Source: SMYC01 sp963578475
GTDB lineage: Bacteria > Acidobacteriota > Vicinamibacteria > Marinacidobacterales > SMYC01
DNA: 64,000 nucleotides
Assembly: GCA_963578475.1 (NCBI GenBank)
Contig: CAUZCL010000009.1
Coordinates: 1-64,000 of the forward strand
Direction: 5' to 3'
Below the pieces are notes generated by a model. The model saw only the letters and a program-made list of their open reading frames with translations, had not been told where the DNA came from and searched no databases. The position numbers and the translations under genes are program-made. Below, one piece after another: positions 25,745 to 34,641 of this stretch. Each line of letters starts with the position of its first letter. Positions within the stretch are counted from its first letter, which is position 1.

Positions 25745-26010
25745 TCAAATCGCGGAGTCCAAATGGTATAAAGGGGCTGCTCGCGCCTGGCCACCTCGAT
25801 TCAGGACGTGGCAATCATGGTCGTGCTCACTTCTTTGTGGCCCAGCAATCTCGGACCGTTCGGATGTCGTATCCGTCTTCCAGACGGTGAGGCGCTTCCT
25901 CAAATACTTCCCATGCCGCGCGAACGAATGGCGTTTATGAGTGCATCTCGCCGGCTTGGCGCTCCTGTCTTACGGCTTTGTGCTTTCGCGCTACGCTTGT
26001 CTCAATACCC
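25745..26010 (-). pseudogene. C-terminal remnant of a tyrosine recombinase (integrase)
   Basis: Not seen as one open frame; pieced together from the minus strand in several frames. Reading from 26010 down: KAVRQ, AKPARCTHKRHSFA, then LEDGYDIRTVR, then bases that give LLGH-K-like and EVSTTMI-like matches when single bases are adjusted, then THVLNRGGQ-like bases near 25800. This is the order of the integron/XerC-type integrase C-terminus (RHSFATHLLEDGYDIRTV, LLGHKDVSTTMIYTHVLNRGG), including the catalytic Arg and His boxes. Several frameshifts and small changes make it dead. It marks a past mobile-element event between two other broken genes. Confidence 0.7.
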
Positions 26011-26053
26011 GTCGTTCGAAACTGTTCTTATGGATGTGGGGCGTCGTTTTCGA

Positions 26054-26682
26054 TCAGCGATCCTCCGGAGTGGCTCCCTCTCTCGATCGCCTGCGGTCGA
26101 ACAACTCCCCTCTCCCTTCCGCCTGCGAGTAAGCAGCGTTTTTGATCTTGTACCAGGTCGTGCCCTCTCGGTAGAGTCCCTTTTTGCGCTTGGCGATGAT
26201 GCCCTCGAGATCTATCTCACAAACTCTCTCAAAAAATACGACCCCGCTCGCTTCGATGTGATCGACATAGAGCAATCGTGAGTCTTTCTCGGGGACGAGC
26301 GATCGCAGCTTGGCTTTGCGCTCGAGAAGCGGCCGATCTCGCAAGTCTTGTCCATCGAGCCAGAGCAAATCGAACGCGTAGTAATAAAGTCTACCTTTGC
26401 GCGCCAGGAGCCCGTAGAACCGGGAGCGCCCCTCGGCGTCGAGGCAAACAACCTCTCCGTCGATCACAGCGCGACGCTCGGCCAGATCCTTGGCGATCGC
26501 CTTGGCGAGGGCATCGAACTCGTCGAAGCGATATTGATTGTGGGAGACGAGGCGGCGTCTCTCCGCGTCGACATAAGCGAGGGCGCGGAAGCCGTCATGT
26601 TGAGCTCGAAGGCCCAATCTGGGTCGTCGAACGCGTCCTTGCGCCGAATCAGGCCAAGGGGGTTGATTCCGGAAATCATCGT
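26054..26682 (-). pseudogene. ATP-dependent DNA ligase (LigD-ligase type), frameshift at active site
   Basis: From ATG 26682: MISGINPLGLIRRKDAFDD, PDWAFEL, then a frame change, then HDGFRALAYVDAERR, RRAVIDGEVVCLDAEGRS, YYYAFDLLWLDGQDLRDRPL, GIIAKRKKGLYREG and WYKIKNAAYSQAEGR near the end. These are nucleotidyltransferase motifs I, III, IIIa, IV and V of ATP ligases. The family expects ELKHDGFRA; the sequence GAGCTCAACATGAC lacks one base exactly in the adenylated Lys codon. Apart from that the adenylation domain is complete; no separate OB domain is seen. The start overlaps the end of the upstream epimerase (ATGA). Could be a sequencing error or a dead gene. Confidence 0.7.
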
Positions 26683-27662
26683 TCCAACCCTGCTGACCAA
26701 TCCATGAGCTGCTCGAGCCCCGCTCCAACCGACCACCAAGCGACTGGGCCGAGCACAGACTCGAGGCGTGCCCCGTCCAGAACTGGGCGCGCGTCTTCCG
26801 GCTTCATCGAGAGGTCGGCCTCCGCGATGCTATCGACGGGCTCGAAACGGACCTCGGGCCGCAGGCGACCCACGATGTCGAGCAGACGGGAGAAGGCGAC
26901 GGGCTCCTCGGAGCCAACGTGAAACGTGTCGCCTCCCTCCGGCCTCGTAAGGGCAAGGTCGACGAGCGCACGGGCGGCGTCTCGTCAACGAAGCTGTAGG
27001 GGCGCTTCGTCGCCAGTCCGAAGACACGTACGGAGCGCTTCTCGAGCGCGAGCTCCACGAGGCGCCACGGGATGGAAGGTTTCAGGCGGTGCGGACTTCT
27101 CCCTTCCACGGACCATACAAGGTTCCGAGCCTCGCGATCGAGACGGAAAGATCGTGCTCGCAGGCGTAGTCACGAGAGAGCACTTCTGCAGCCATTTTGG
27201 AGCGGGCGTAGGGGTTATCACCTTCTAGCGGGTGGTCCTCGCCGATGCGCCCTGCCGAAGCGTCCACATCGCCATAGACGGCGCCTGAGCTCAGAAAAAC
27301 AAAACGCCGAACCGAGTACCTGACTGCGCCCCCAGCATGTGGCGGGTCCCCTCGACGTTGACCGCAGCTATAGCGTTCAGGGCGCCTGGCGCCGACGTGA
27401 CGGCGGCGGCGTGAAGGATCGTGTCGACATCGTGCTCGCGAAGTACGGTTTCCACGAGGCCTTTGCTCCGAACATCCAACTCGGCCCACGTCACGAGCGC
27501 TTCGACTCCTTCGATCCGCGCAAGAGCTTCTTCGCTCGGCGGCTCGAACGTGCAAGCGACAACGTTCAGTCCGCGCGCGGCAATTTCGCGGACGAGATGG
27601 ACCCCGACAAATCCAGACGCCCCGTTCACGAGTATTTTCACGATCTCATCCGGCGGTGTCAT
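26676..27662 (-). pseudogene. NAD-dependent epimerase/dehydratase (SDR), several frameshifts
   Basis: The whole extended-SDR protein is present but in pieces: MTPPDEIVKILVNGASGFVG (GxxGxxG NAD site) from ATG 27662, then DVDTILHAAAVTSAP, then RRFVFLSSGAVYGD, NPYARSKMAAEVLSRDYACE (the YxxxK catalytic pair), SIARLGTLYGPWKGE, then KPSIPWRLVELALEKRSVRV, KRPYSFVDE, and a final part ending LEQLMDWSAGLER at 26676. At least three frame changes (near 27300, 27100 and 26990) are needed. With all motifs preserved, indel errors are a real alternative to decay. It starts in ATGA overlap with the stop of the ydcF-like gene. Confidence 0.72.
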
Positions 27663-28315
27663 TCTTCGAAGTAGATCAGATTGTCCGTAAAGCCGAGAGC
27701 CACGAGACGCTCAAACGCGTCCCACACCTTCGCGGGGATGGGTTGCTCGGTCTGAAAGCCGCGAGCTGGGTATTCTCGAATCCGTTGCAGGTCCCCAACC
27801 ATGATCGTAATGACCTGCTCTTTCGAGATCTCGCGGGTCGGGTAGTCGTCGAAATCCAACTGAGGCGACGTCACGACCACATCTTTCTCGGGCCAGACTT
27901 TCCTGAACGTCGCGTAAGTGCGGCGCTCCATGTAAGGCTTTTGCACGAGAATGAAACGGTCGGGGTCGAGATGTTCTCGCTCGATGAGGCGGCGCGTGAG
28001 CTGGACGTTCTCGCCCGTATTGGTGGATGGGCTCTCGAGTAGCATCGCAGTCTCGGGCACACCCATCGTCCGCGCAACCCGCGCGAATTTCTCGGCCTCC
28101 GGCTCGTCCCAAATCTTGCTCGTGAGGTTTCCGAGCCCGCCCGAGAAAACGATACGCGGCGCGTAGCCGTCGAGAAAGAGGGCCGCGCCACACTCGGCGA
28201 CCCGGAGGTCGTGACTGCCTTGGACGAGAATGATGTCGGCCGTGTCGAGGGCGTGGTGCATCTGATGGTAGTCCCAAACGATACGCGCAAGACCGTCGAT
28301 TTCAGACGAGGTCAT
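27659..28315 (-). CDS. YdcF/ElyC-like DUF218 protein
   Basis: ATG 28315 gives MTSSEIDGLARIVWDYHQMH, a start typical of YdcF; the open frame runs further up inside glgA, but those residues are glgA antiframe. About 218 residues. DUF218 features: DIILVQGSHDLRVAECGAAL, RIVFSGGLGN, AEKFARVARTMGVPE, SPSTNTGENVQLTRRL, ILVQKPYMERRTYATFRKVW. Unlike ElyC/SanA there is no membrane anchor. E. coli YdcF binds S-adenosylmethionine and the SanA/ElyC relatives affect the envelope; the role here is unknown. It overlaps the end of glgA by 14 bases and the next gene by four. Confidence 0.85.
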   Translation of the reverse strand: MTSSEIDGLARIVWDYHQMHHALDTADIILVQGSHDLRVAECGAALFLDGYAPRIVFSGGLGNLTSKIWDEPEAEKFARVARTMGVPETAMLLESPSTNTGENVQLTRRLIEREHLDPDRFILVQKPYMERRTYATFRKVWPEKDVVVTSPQLDFDDYPTREISKEQVITIMVGDLQRIREYPARGFQTEQPIPAKVWDAFERLVALGFTDNLIYFEE

Positions 28316-29747
28316 GAATGGCCTGCTCGTAGACGTCGAGGTAGCGGCCCGCTGAGCTTTTCCACGAAGAATCTTCGCGCATTGCTCCCCGCACCCATCG
28401 TATCCACAGCTTTTCATTCTCGTAGTGGCGGAGCGCGCGCCGAAGCGTCGCGAGGAGCGCCGATGCGTCGAACGCTTCGAAGGAAAACCCGTTTCCCCCG
28501 TCGGGGTCCTCGTCCAGGTCGCGGATCGTATCCGCGAGGCCGCCGGTCGCGCGCACAACGGGAAGGGTGCCATAGCGGAGCGCAATCATCTGACCGAGGC
28601 CGCAGGGCTCGTAGCGCGACGGCATCAAGAAAAGATCGGCGCCAGCGTAGATGCGCCGGCCGAGCGCCTCCTGAAAGCCGCGATTCACCGAGACGGCTTT
28701 GGGGTATCGCGCGACGAGAGGGCGGAAGGCGTCGAGAAATTCCTCGCGCCCAGAGCCGAGCACCACTAGCTGCGCCCTTTCCTCGGCGACGAGCGCCGGC
28801 ACGGCTTCGAGCACGAGCTCCAAACCTTTTTGAGGATCGAGACGCCCGATTGCAGCGAGGAGCGGGGTTCGAGGCGATAGTGTCAGACCGAGCTCTTTTT
28901 GCAGCTCGATCTTCCCCGCGGCTTTTCCCGAAAGCCGCGTTGAGGCGAATCGAGACGTGAGGGCCAGGTCTTTCCCCGGATCCCAATCATTGGGCTCGAT
29001 GCCGTTGACGATGCCAGTGAGCCGATCCGCACGGGCGCGCAAAACCCCCTCGAGCCCGGCTCCGAGCTCTGAGCGCTGAATCTCTTGGGCGTAGCTCGGG
29101 CTGACTGTCGTGAGCCTCTCCGCGCTAACGAGCCCTCCTTTGAGAAAGTTGAGACGCCCGTAGAACTCGAGACCGTCGATGTGAAAAAGGGCACCGGGAA
29201 GGCCGAGACGCGGCAAGAGCTCCCTTGGAAAGATCCCCTGATAGGCCAGGTTATGGACCGTCAGCACGACCGGCATCCGCGACGGACGGTCCTCGAGTCT
29301 CTGATAGACCGGGAGAAGCGACGTCTGCCAGTCGTTCACGTGAATGATGTCAGGGGCGAGCCCTAGCGCCTCGGTCGCGGCGAGGGCCGCCCGCGAGAAA
29401 AAAGCGAAGCGGAAGGGGTTGTCGTCATAGTCACGGCCGCTTGCTCCGTAGATGGCGCGCCCTTCGAAGTAGTCGTCGCTTTCGACGAAATAGGTCGTAA
29501 CACCGCTCAGGCGGGCCCGGGAGAGACGCGCCGTCCGACGTGCACCGTCCATCTCGAGCTCGAGCTCGATGCCGGTCGCCACGGGCCCGACGCTCTCAAT
29601 CCCAGTCCCAGTCGCGTAGCGCGGCACAATCACGTAAACCCTGTGTCCAAGGCGCTTTAGCGCCCGAGGAAGCGACGCGGCAATGTCGGCAAGCCCGCCT
29701 ACCTTGGAGACAGGGGCAAGCTCTGGCGTGACGAAGACGATTTTCAC
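28302..29747 (-). CDS. glgA: Glycogen synthase (ADP-glucose type)
   Basis: 481 residues, normal for bacterial GlgA (GT5). GTG start 29747 gives MKIVFVTPELAPVSKVGGLAD; KVGGL stands in place of the usual KTGGL that binds ADP-glucose. Other blocks: DIIHVNDWQTSLLPVY, TVHNLAYQGIFPREL, TTVSPSYAQEI, GIVNGIEPNDWDP, GRLDPQKGLELVLEAV, MPSRYEPCGLGQMIALRYGT and ATGGLADTI. It extends alpha-1,4-glucan chains from ADP-glucose in the cytoplasm. It heads a row of four overlapping minus-strand genes; no other glycogen genes are in the window. Confidence 0.95.
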   Translation of the reverse strand: MKIVFVTPELAPVSKVGGLADIAASLPRALKRLGHRVYVIVPRYATGTGIESVGPVATGIELELEMDGARRTARLSRARLSGVTTYFVESDDYFEGRAIYGASGRDYDDNPFRFAFFSRAALAATEALGLAPDIIHVNDWQTSLLPVYQRLEDRPSRMPVVLTVHNLAYQGIFPRELLPRLGLPGALFHIDGLEFYGRLNFLKGGLVSAERLTTVSPSYAQEIQRSELGAGLEGVLRARADRLTGIVNGIEPNDWDPGKDLALTSRFASTRLSGKAAGKIELQKELGLTLSPRTPLLAAIGRLDPQKGLELVLEAVPALVAEERAQLVVLGSGREEFLDAFRPLVARYPKAVSVNRGFQEALGRRIYAGADLFLMPSRYEPCGLGQMIALRYGTLPVVRATGGLADTIRDLDEDPDGGNGFSFEAFDASALLATLRRALRHYENEKLWIRWVRGAMREDSSWKSSAGRYLDVYEQAIHDLV

Positions 29748-29810
29748 GACGCTCGGGTTCGCTAGGGAACCGGAATCTGCTCGCGCCCGTATAGTGTGAT
29801 GGGAGCGGTC

Positions 29811-30061
29811 ATGGAGATTCTGATACTTGCTGTGCTCGGGTTAGTGTTCACCTTGACGGTCTTGGTGGTCGTCTTGAAGCTCCTCATAGCACTCGTGCTC
29901 ATCCCCTTCAAGCTCCTGGGCGCTATTTTGGGCGGCGCCGCCGCCAAGCTCGCCGTGGCCGGGCGGCTCTTCTGTGCGTCGGTCTCGTCGTCCTGGCCCT
30001 GCTCCCCGTTCTCGTACCCGTCGCCATCGTCTCAGGCGTCGCCGTGGCGCTTCTCTGTTAG
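29811..30061 (+). CDS. Small hydrophobic membrane protein, one frameshift
   Basis: From ATG 29811 (behind GGGAG): MEILILAVLGLVFTLTVLVV, VLKLLIALVLIPFKLLGAIL, GGAAAKLAVAG; after a one-base frame change near 29965 it continues VGLVVLALLPVLVPVAIVSG, VAVALLC and TAG at 30061. Together about 83 residues with two or three membrane helices and no polar motif. The change of frame preserves hydrophobicity, so the longer reading is likely the real protein. In-frame starts at GTG 29796 and ATG 29799 are alternatives. Function unknown. Its end overlaps the convergent M50 protease gene by four bases. Confidence 0.55.
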
Positions 30062-31227
30062 GCGCGGTTTTGACGTTCCTCGCGAAGCTCCAGGATGAGC
30101 GACAACCGCCGGAGCGCGTCTTCCCGGCTCACGATCCCGGCCAGAACCCCGCCGCTCACGACTGCAAGACGGTCATCGTCTGAGCCCAGCCGCGCCAAGA
30201 CGTTGGACGCGTCTTCGTCGGGGCTTATCGTCTCTTCCAAGAAATCGCGCGTCATCACGTCACTCGCGGTCAAGCTCTCGAGAGCCGCGCGCCCCTTGCC
30301 TCGAAAACTCTTGAAGGAGAGCATCCCGACCAGGAGGCCTCGATCCACCACGGGTACCTCGACGACCCCTCGTGGCAGGATGACTTCGTCGACCACAGCC
30401 TCGAGCGTCATCCCCGGCGGAACGTAAGGGACGTCGCTCGTCATCAGGTCGCGGGCGGTTACCCCTTCGAGCGCTTGTCGCACGAGCATCTGCCGGTAGC
30501 TCGAGCGCGCCGCATAGCGCAGGAACATCCCGATGAGAAAGAACCAAACGCCGCCGATGAGGTTATCGAAAACGAAAACGTACATGAGCCCGAGAAACAT
30601 CACGAGCATCCCAAAAAACGAGCCTACGGCGGTTGCGACTCTCGTGGCTGGAGCGAGCTCACCCCAGATCCCCCAAAGCGCCGCGCGCAGAACGCGCCCA
30701 CCATCGAGGGGAAAGCCGGGAACGATGTTGAACGCAACTAGAATGACGTTCCATATGGCGAGGCGCAACGTCACATCCATGAAAGGCGGGGGCACCAGGC
30801 CGAGGCCCATCGCGTAGAACGTGCCGAAGAGCCCCGCGAGTGCTCCGCTCATGATGGGCCCCGCAATGGCGATCGCGAACTCCGCTTGGGCGCTACGAGG
30901 CTCCTCGAGCATCTCGGCTGCGCCACCGAAGATGAAGAGCGTGATGCTCCGTATACCAACGTCGTGTCTCAGGGCGATGACCGCGTGGGACAGCTCATGC
31001 GCGAGGACCGAGGCGAATAGAAGCAAGCAGGCCGACAGTCCGAGCAAGAGCCGTAACAAGAGCCCTAAATAAGGAAAGCTCTCCCCGAGGCCAACCGCCA
31101 TTCCCGCGGTGAGCAAGACCGCGATGACAGTCCAGGAATAATCAACGCGGATGGGAATGCCAAGAATCGCGCCGAGACGGATCCCGCGCCCGATCAAGGC
31201 GAGCCTCGCTCGAGCACTTTGATCCAC
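30058..31227 (-). CDS. Site-2 (M50) membrane protease with CBS pair
   Basis: 389 residues. The M50 core has six or so helices: HELSH (His77, Glu78, His81) supplies two zinc ligands and the general base, and FNIVPGFPLDGGRVLRA supplies the Asp ligand. After the membrane part a CBS pair follows (about 265-380): ARDLMTSDVPYVPPGMTLEA, VVEVPVVDRGLLVGMLS, ASDVMTRDFLEETISPDED, DDRLAVVSGGVLAGIVSRED. This is the Rip3/SpoIVFB-with-CBS layout, in which nucleotide binding to the CBS pair may gate cleavage of membrane substrates such as anti-sigma factors. Its 5' end overlaps the end of the M48 gene by 34 bases, so the two proteases are coupled. Confidence 0.93.
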   Translation of the reverse strand: MDQSARARLALIGRGIRLGAILGIPIRVDYSWTVIAVLLTAGMAVGLGESFPYLGLLLRLLLGLSACLLLFASVLAHELSHAVIALRHDVGIRSITLFIFGGAAEMLEEPRSAQAEFAIAIAGPIMSGALAGLFGTFYAMGLGLVPPPFMDVTLRLAIWNVILVAFNIVPGFPLDGGRVLRAALWGIWGELAPATRVATAVGSFFGMLVMFLGLMYVFVFDNLIGGVWFFLIGMFLRYAARSSYRQMLVRQALEGVTARDLMTSDVPYVPPGMTLEAVVDEVILPRGVVEVPVVDRGLLVGMLSFKSFRGKGRAALESLTASDVMTRDFLEETISPDEDASNVLARLGSDDDRLAVVSGGVLAGIVSREDALRRLSLILELREERQNRA

Positions 31228-32648
31228 TGGCCCTGGTTGAGACCGGCATCGAGCCCGAGGTTGTTGAGAACAGCCAGGTCTTCCAGCCCGTTCGAATCCG
31301 CACCCACTTCGAGGAGCGCCTCCCGGAGCGTCACGTTGCGCGAAGCTTGCACCCAGTGGATGCGCTGCGGCTCAATCTCCAGAGCCGAGCGATCGCACAG
31401 CCGATCGAAGCTTTCGATCACGTCTTGGAATACCGGCGCGTAAAACCGGATGGCGTTTCGCCGCGTGAGGCCGAGGACCTCATAGACATGATCCCCGTCC
31501 GCGACGAAGCCCGCTTCGCCGTACAGCTCACCCGTTCGCGTCAACGCCCTGAACGGCGTGCGATACGCGGAAAAAGGGCCTACCCGAAGCCGCTCCCCGG
31601 TGCCGTATTCGAGCTTGTTCTGGCGGAAAAAGTTGCGGGCATGCATCTCCGGAGCCGTGCCCGGCGGAACACGCGACACGGTCAACTGCATCGAAGCTCC
31701 CCCGTCGGGAGCCGCCGCGTAGACGACCCTCTGCGTGTTCTGGACGTTCCACCCTTTGGGATATTCGAGCTGAAACTCGAGCTCCGGGTGCAAGAAATGC
31801 GAGCCACGCATGAAGCCTTCACGAGGGTTGGCACCGAAAATGAGATCTTCCGTCAAACGCCGATAGCGCTTGGCTCCCGTCCTCAAATCCTCGCGTCCTG
31901 CGCTGTGCTCCGAGACAAGAGCGAGGATCGTGGCCTCACGGTCCTGAGGGTCGGGATGGGTGGAGGCCCAAGATGGGACTTGACGCTCCGGTCCGGCGAG
32001 GCGCCCGAGCACGGCGAAAAAGTGCGCCATCTCGGTCGGGTCGTAGCTCTGCCCGAGCGAGTAACGCACCCCGAGGCGATCGGATTCCCTTTCCGCGTCG
32101 CGTCCGAATTTGAGAAACAAAAGCCCGACGCCGCTGCCAAGGATGTCGCCGAACGGACGCACCTCGGGGAAGAAAACCGTGCCCATGTTGAGACCGAGAC
32201 CAGCAAGCTGTTGCTTTGACATCTGCTCTACGTGATGGCGCGCGGTCACGTGGCCGATCTCGTGCCCGAGGACGCCGGCCATTGCGGCTTCGCTGTTCAT
32301 GTAGGCGAGAATTCCGCGCGTGAGATAGACGTAGCCGCCCGGAAGCGCGAAAGCGTTGACGACGTCTGCATCGACGACGCGAAACTGCCACGGCAAATGG
32401 GGCCGCTCAGAAGCCTGCGCCATGCTCTGGCCAAGCTCTTCCACATAGGCGCTGAGCTCCGCATCCTGATAGAGCCCCATGCTTGCTTCGACATCGGCCG
32501 AGCCTTTCTGGCCCATGGCGATCTCTTCGGATTCCCCGATGAGAACGAGCTCGCGTTTTCTAGTGACGGGGTCTTTGACGCAAGCGAGAACGACGAGCGC
32601 GACGCTTGCAACGCTTGCAACAAAGGCTGTCGAAGTGGCTCGCCTCAT
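31194..32648 (-). CDS. Lipoprotein M48 metalloprotease (BepA/LoiP-like) with LysM-like tail
   Basis: ATG 32648 gives MRRATSTAFVASVASVALVV followed by LACVKDP, a lipobox; the longer frame to 32702 would displace the signal. About 484 residues. GVLGHEIGHVTARHHVEQMS carries the HExxH zinc site and RDAERESDRLGVRYS the third ligand Glu. The M48 domain ends near residue 250. A middle beta domain (PELEFQLEYPKGWNVQNTQR) follows, and the C-terminus (LREALLEVGADSNGLEDLAV, LNNLGLDAGLNQGQWIKVLE) resembles a LysM-like fold. Family members degrade or assemble outer-membrane proteins. TACAAT lies 15 bases before the ATG. Overlaps the M50 gene. Confidence 0.9.
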   Translation of the reverse strand: MRRATSTAFVASVASVALVVLACVKDPVTRKRELVLIGESEEIAMGQKGSADVEASMGLYQDAELSAYVEELGQSMAQASERPHLPWQFRVVDADVVNAFALPGGYVYLTRGILAYMNSEAAMAGVLGHEIGHVTARHHVEQMSKQQLAGLGLNMGTVFFPEVRPFGDILGSGVGLLFLKFGRDAERESDRLGVRYSLGQSYDPTEMAHFFAVLGRLAGPERQVPSWASTHPDPQDREATILALVSEHSAGREDLRTGAKRYRRLTEDLIFGANPREGFMRGSHFLHPELEFQLEYPKGWNVQNTQRVVYAAAPDGGASMQLTVSRVPPGTAPEMHARNFFRQNKLEYGTGERLRVGPFSAYRTPFRALTRTGELYGEAGFVADGDHVYEVLGLTRRNAIRFYAPVFQDVIESFDRLCDRSALEIEPQRIHWVQASRNVTLREALLEVGADSNGLEDLAVLNNLGLDAGLNQGQWIKVLERGSP

Positions 32649-32818
32649 GCTAGTACCGCGTGAATTGTACCGCAGTCGCGGGAAGATACACGCGTTCGTC
32701 AAACTGCCGAGCTTGAAAAACGAGCAGGGGAGCAGCAGAAATTATTGACGCCGACATTCGCAATGCCCTGGGCATCCAGGGAGCGAGCAGCGGCCTCGAA
32801 CAAAATTTGACGTCTAGA

Positions 32819-33076
32819 TCAAGCGAAGTAGTCTGTGTTGATCGCGATGTATTCGTTCCACTTGTCAGGAAGCTCGTCCTCGGGAAAAATCGCCGTGACC
32901 GGGCAGACGGGCTCGCAGGCGCCGCAGTCGATGCAAACTTCCGGTTCGATGTAGAGCTGCTTGGCCTCTTCGAAGTTGTCTTCCTCCTTCGTCGGGTGGA
33001 TACAATCTACTGGGCAGACTTCAACGCAAGCGGTGTCTTTAGTGCCGATGCAGGGTTCGGCGATGTAGTAAGACAT
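32819..33076 (-). CDS. Ferredoxin with two iron-sulfur clusters
   Basis: 85 residues. Cluster motifs: CIGTKDTACVEVCPVDC in the N-terminal half (an expanded first motif, as in seven-iron or 2[4Fe-4S] ferredoxins) and CIDCGACEPVCP in the second half. Acidic between clusters and at the C-terminus (EDELPDKWNEY). A strong AAGGAGG precedes the ATG. It begins 26 bases after the nuoN stop, so it is the last gene of the nuo operon. Because nuoE, nuoF and nuoG are not in the cluster, this ferredoxin may feed electrons to the complex; that link is inferred from position only. Confidence 0.92.
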   Translation of the reverse strand: MSYYIAEPCIGTKDTACVEVCPVDCIHPTKEEDNFEEAKQLYIEPEVCIDCGACEPVCPVTAIFPEDELPDKWNEYIAINTDYFA

Positions 33077-33102
33077 CTAGCTTTCCTCCTTCAAATCAAT
33101 GC

Positions 33103-34638
33103 TCACATCACATCGAGAAGTTTATGGGAATACTCTGTCACGCGGTCCAAATAGCCCCACAAGAGCAGCCCAATAATATTAGGCACGACGAGGACAAAAA
33201 GTAAAACCGCGTAAAGGGGGTGGAGCTCGAGTTTCGACGAGGGCTCTGCGGTATCGGAGCCCTCCATGAACATGGTCTTCAATATCTTGACGTAATAGAA
33301 GGCACCAATCGCGCTGTTGAGGACGCCGATGACGGCCAACCACACGAGACCGGCGCGGATCACGGCGGCGAAGACATACCACTTCGCGAGGAAACCGGCG
33401 AAGGGGGGGATGCCCATCAAGGAGAAGAGAAAGATTCCCATGACGATCGTCAGGATGGGCGAGCGACGCCAGATGCCCGCGTAGTCTTTGATGTCGAAGC
33501 TACCGGTGCTGTTATGGACGACGATGATAACGAGGAAGGCGCCGAGATTCATGAACAAGTAAACGATCACATAGGCGAGCATGGCCTTGATGCCCCGATC
33601 GGAAAGCGCGACCGCACCCATCATGATGTACCCGGCATGGGCGATGCTCGAATAGGCGAAAAGCCTCTTCAGATTGGTTTGGAGCAAGGCGGCAATATTC
33701 CCGAGCGTCATGGTGATGATGGAAATACCCATCAAGATAGTCTGCCAGTCGACGCTTCCGACCATCGTCCAAGTCTGTTCACCCGTCGACAAAGCCATGC
33801 CGCCATAGAAGAAGCGGACGAGGACGGCGAAGCCCGCCACTTTCGGCCCGACCGACAGAAACGCAGTCACAGGCGTCGGAGCACCGGAATAGACGTCCGG
33901 ACACCAAAAGTGGGACGGCACCGTCGCCATTTTGAAGCCGATACCGGCGAGCACGAGCACGATGATGACCATGAGCGCGGGTCCCGAGCTCGCAACCACT
34001 TGCTCGCTCGTGAGCGCCGCGCGGATCTCGTAGAGGTCGAGACTCCCCGTGAGACCGTAGAGGAGCGACAACCCGAAGAGCATCGTTCCCGTCGACACCG
34101 CTCCGAACAAAATGTATTTGAGCGACGCTTCGTTCGACAGCCGATCCGTCTTCAGATATCCGACCATGATATAGGAGGCGACCGACACCGTCTCGAGCGC
34201 CAGGTAAATCATCAGCAAGTTGATGGAGTTCGCCATCCAGATGAGCGCCACGGTGACCGTGAGCAGCAACACCAAAAGCTCGCCGTGATGGACAGAGCGA
34301 AGCTCGCGGGACTCGATCGTGAAGAGCAAGATGATGATGGCTGTAAAGATGAACAGGATGCGCAGAAGTGACCCGAATCCATCGAAAGCGACCATATTAC
34401 TGAACAAGGCCTGCGCGTCCGAGGGGTCCGGCCCTTTTTGGGAGAAGTAGATGAACACGGAGAAAAACAGCGCGACCAAAAGACCAAAGAGCGACGGCAA
34501 GACGATCACCAAGCGCCGTTCCCAAGTGGCCCGATTCTTCGAGATCAAGTCACAAACAAGAACGCCCATCAACGTAAGGACCAGCACGAGCTCTGGAACG
34601 AAATATTTTAGACTGGAGACGGCATCGAGGCGATCCAC
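33103..34638 (-). CDS. nuoN: NADH-quinone oxidoreductase subunit N
   Basis: 511 residues, about 14 membrane helices, one of the antiporter-like proton-pumping subunits of complex I. Typical blocks: LETVSVASYIMVGYLKTDRL, EASLKYILFGAVSTGTMLFG, MATVPSHFWCPDVYSGAPTP, LKRLFAYSSIAHAGYIMMG and GIPPFAGFLAKWYVF. It follows nuoK by three bases; the usual nuoL and nuoM between them are absent from this cluster. The membrane arm cannot be complete without L and M, so they must lie elsewhere. Confidence 0.96.
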   Translation of the reverse strand: MDRLDAVSSLKYFVPELVLVLTLMGVLVCDLISKNRATWERRLVIVLPSLFGLLVALFFSVFIYFSQKGPDPSDAQALFSNMVAFDGFGSLLRILFIFTAIIILLFTIESRELRSVHHGELLVLLLTVTVALIWMANSINLLMIYLALETVSVASYIMVGYLKTDRLSNEASLKYILFGAVSTGTMLFGLSLLYGLTGSLDLYEIRAALTSEQVVASSGPALMVIIVLVLAGIGFKMATVPSHFWCPDVYSGAPTPVTAFLSVGPKVAGFAVLVRFFYGGMALSTGEQTWTMVGSVDWQTILMGISIITMTLGNIAALLQTNLKRLFAYSSIAHAGYIMMGAVALSDRGIKAMLAYVIVYLFMNLGAFLVIIVVHNSTGSFDIKDYAGIWRRSPILTIVMGIFLFSLMGIPPFAGFLAKWYVFAAVIRAGLVWLAVIGVLNSAIGAFYYVKILKTMFMEGSDTAEPSSKLELHPLYAVLLFVLVVPNIIGLLLWGYLDRVTEYSHKLLDVM

Positions 34639-34641
34639 GTC

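Noticed and set aside
25808..26281. Plus-strand frame of 157 codons at 25.8-26.3 kb as a gene
   Set aside because: It runs antisense to the integrase remnant and the ligase and has no family features.
33220..34371. Plus-strand frame of 383 codons inside nuoN
   Set aside because: Composition (His/Asp/Arg-rich) is typical of the antisense of a membrane protein gene; nuoN itself is certain.
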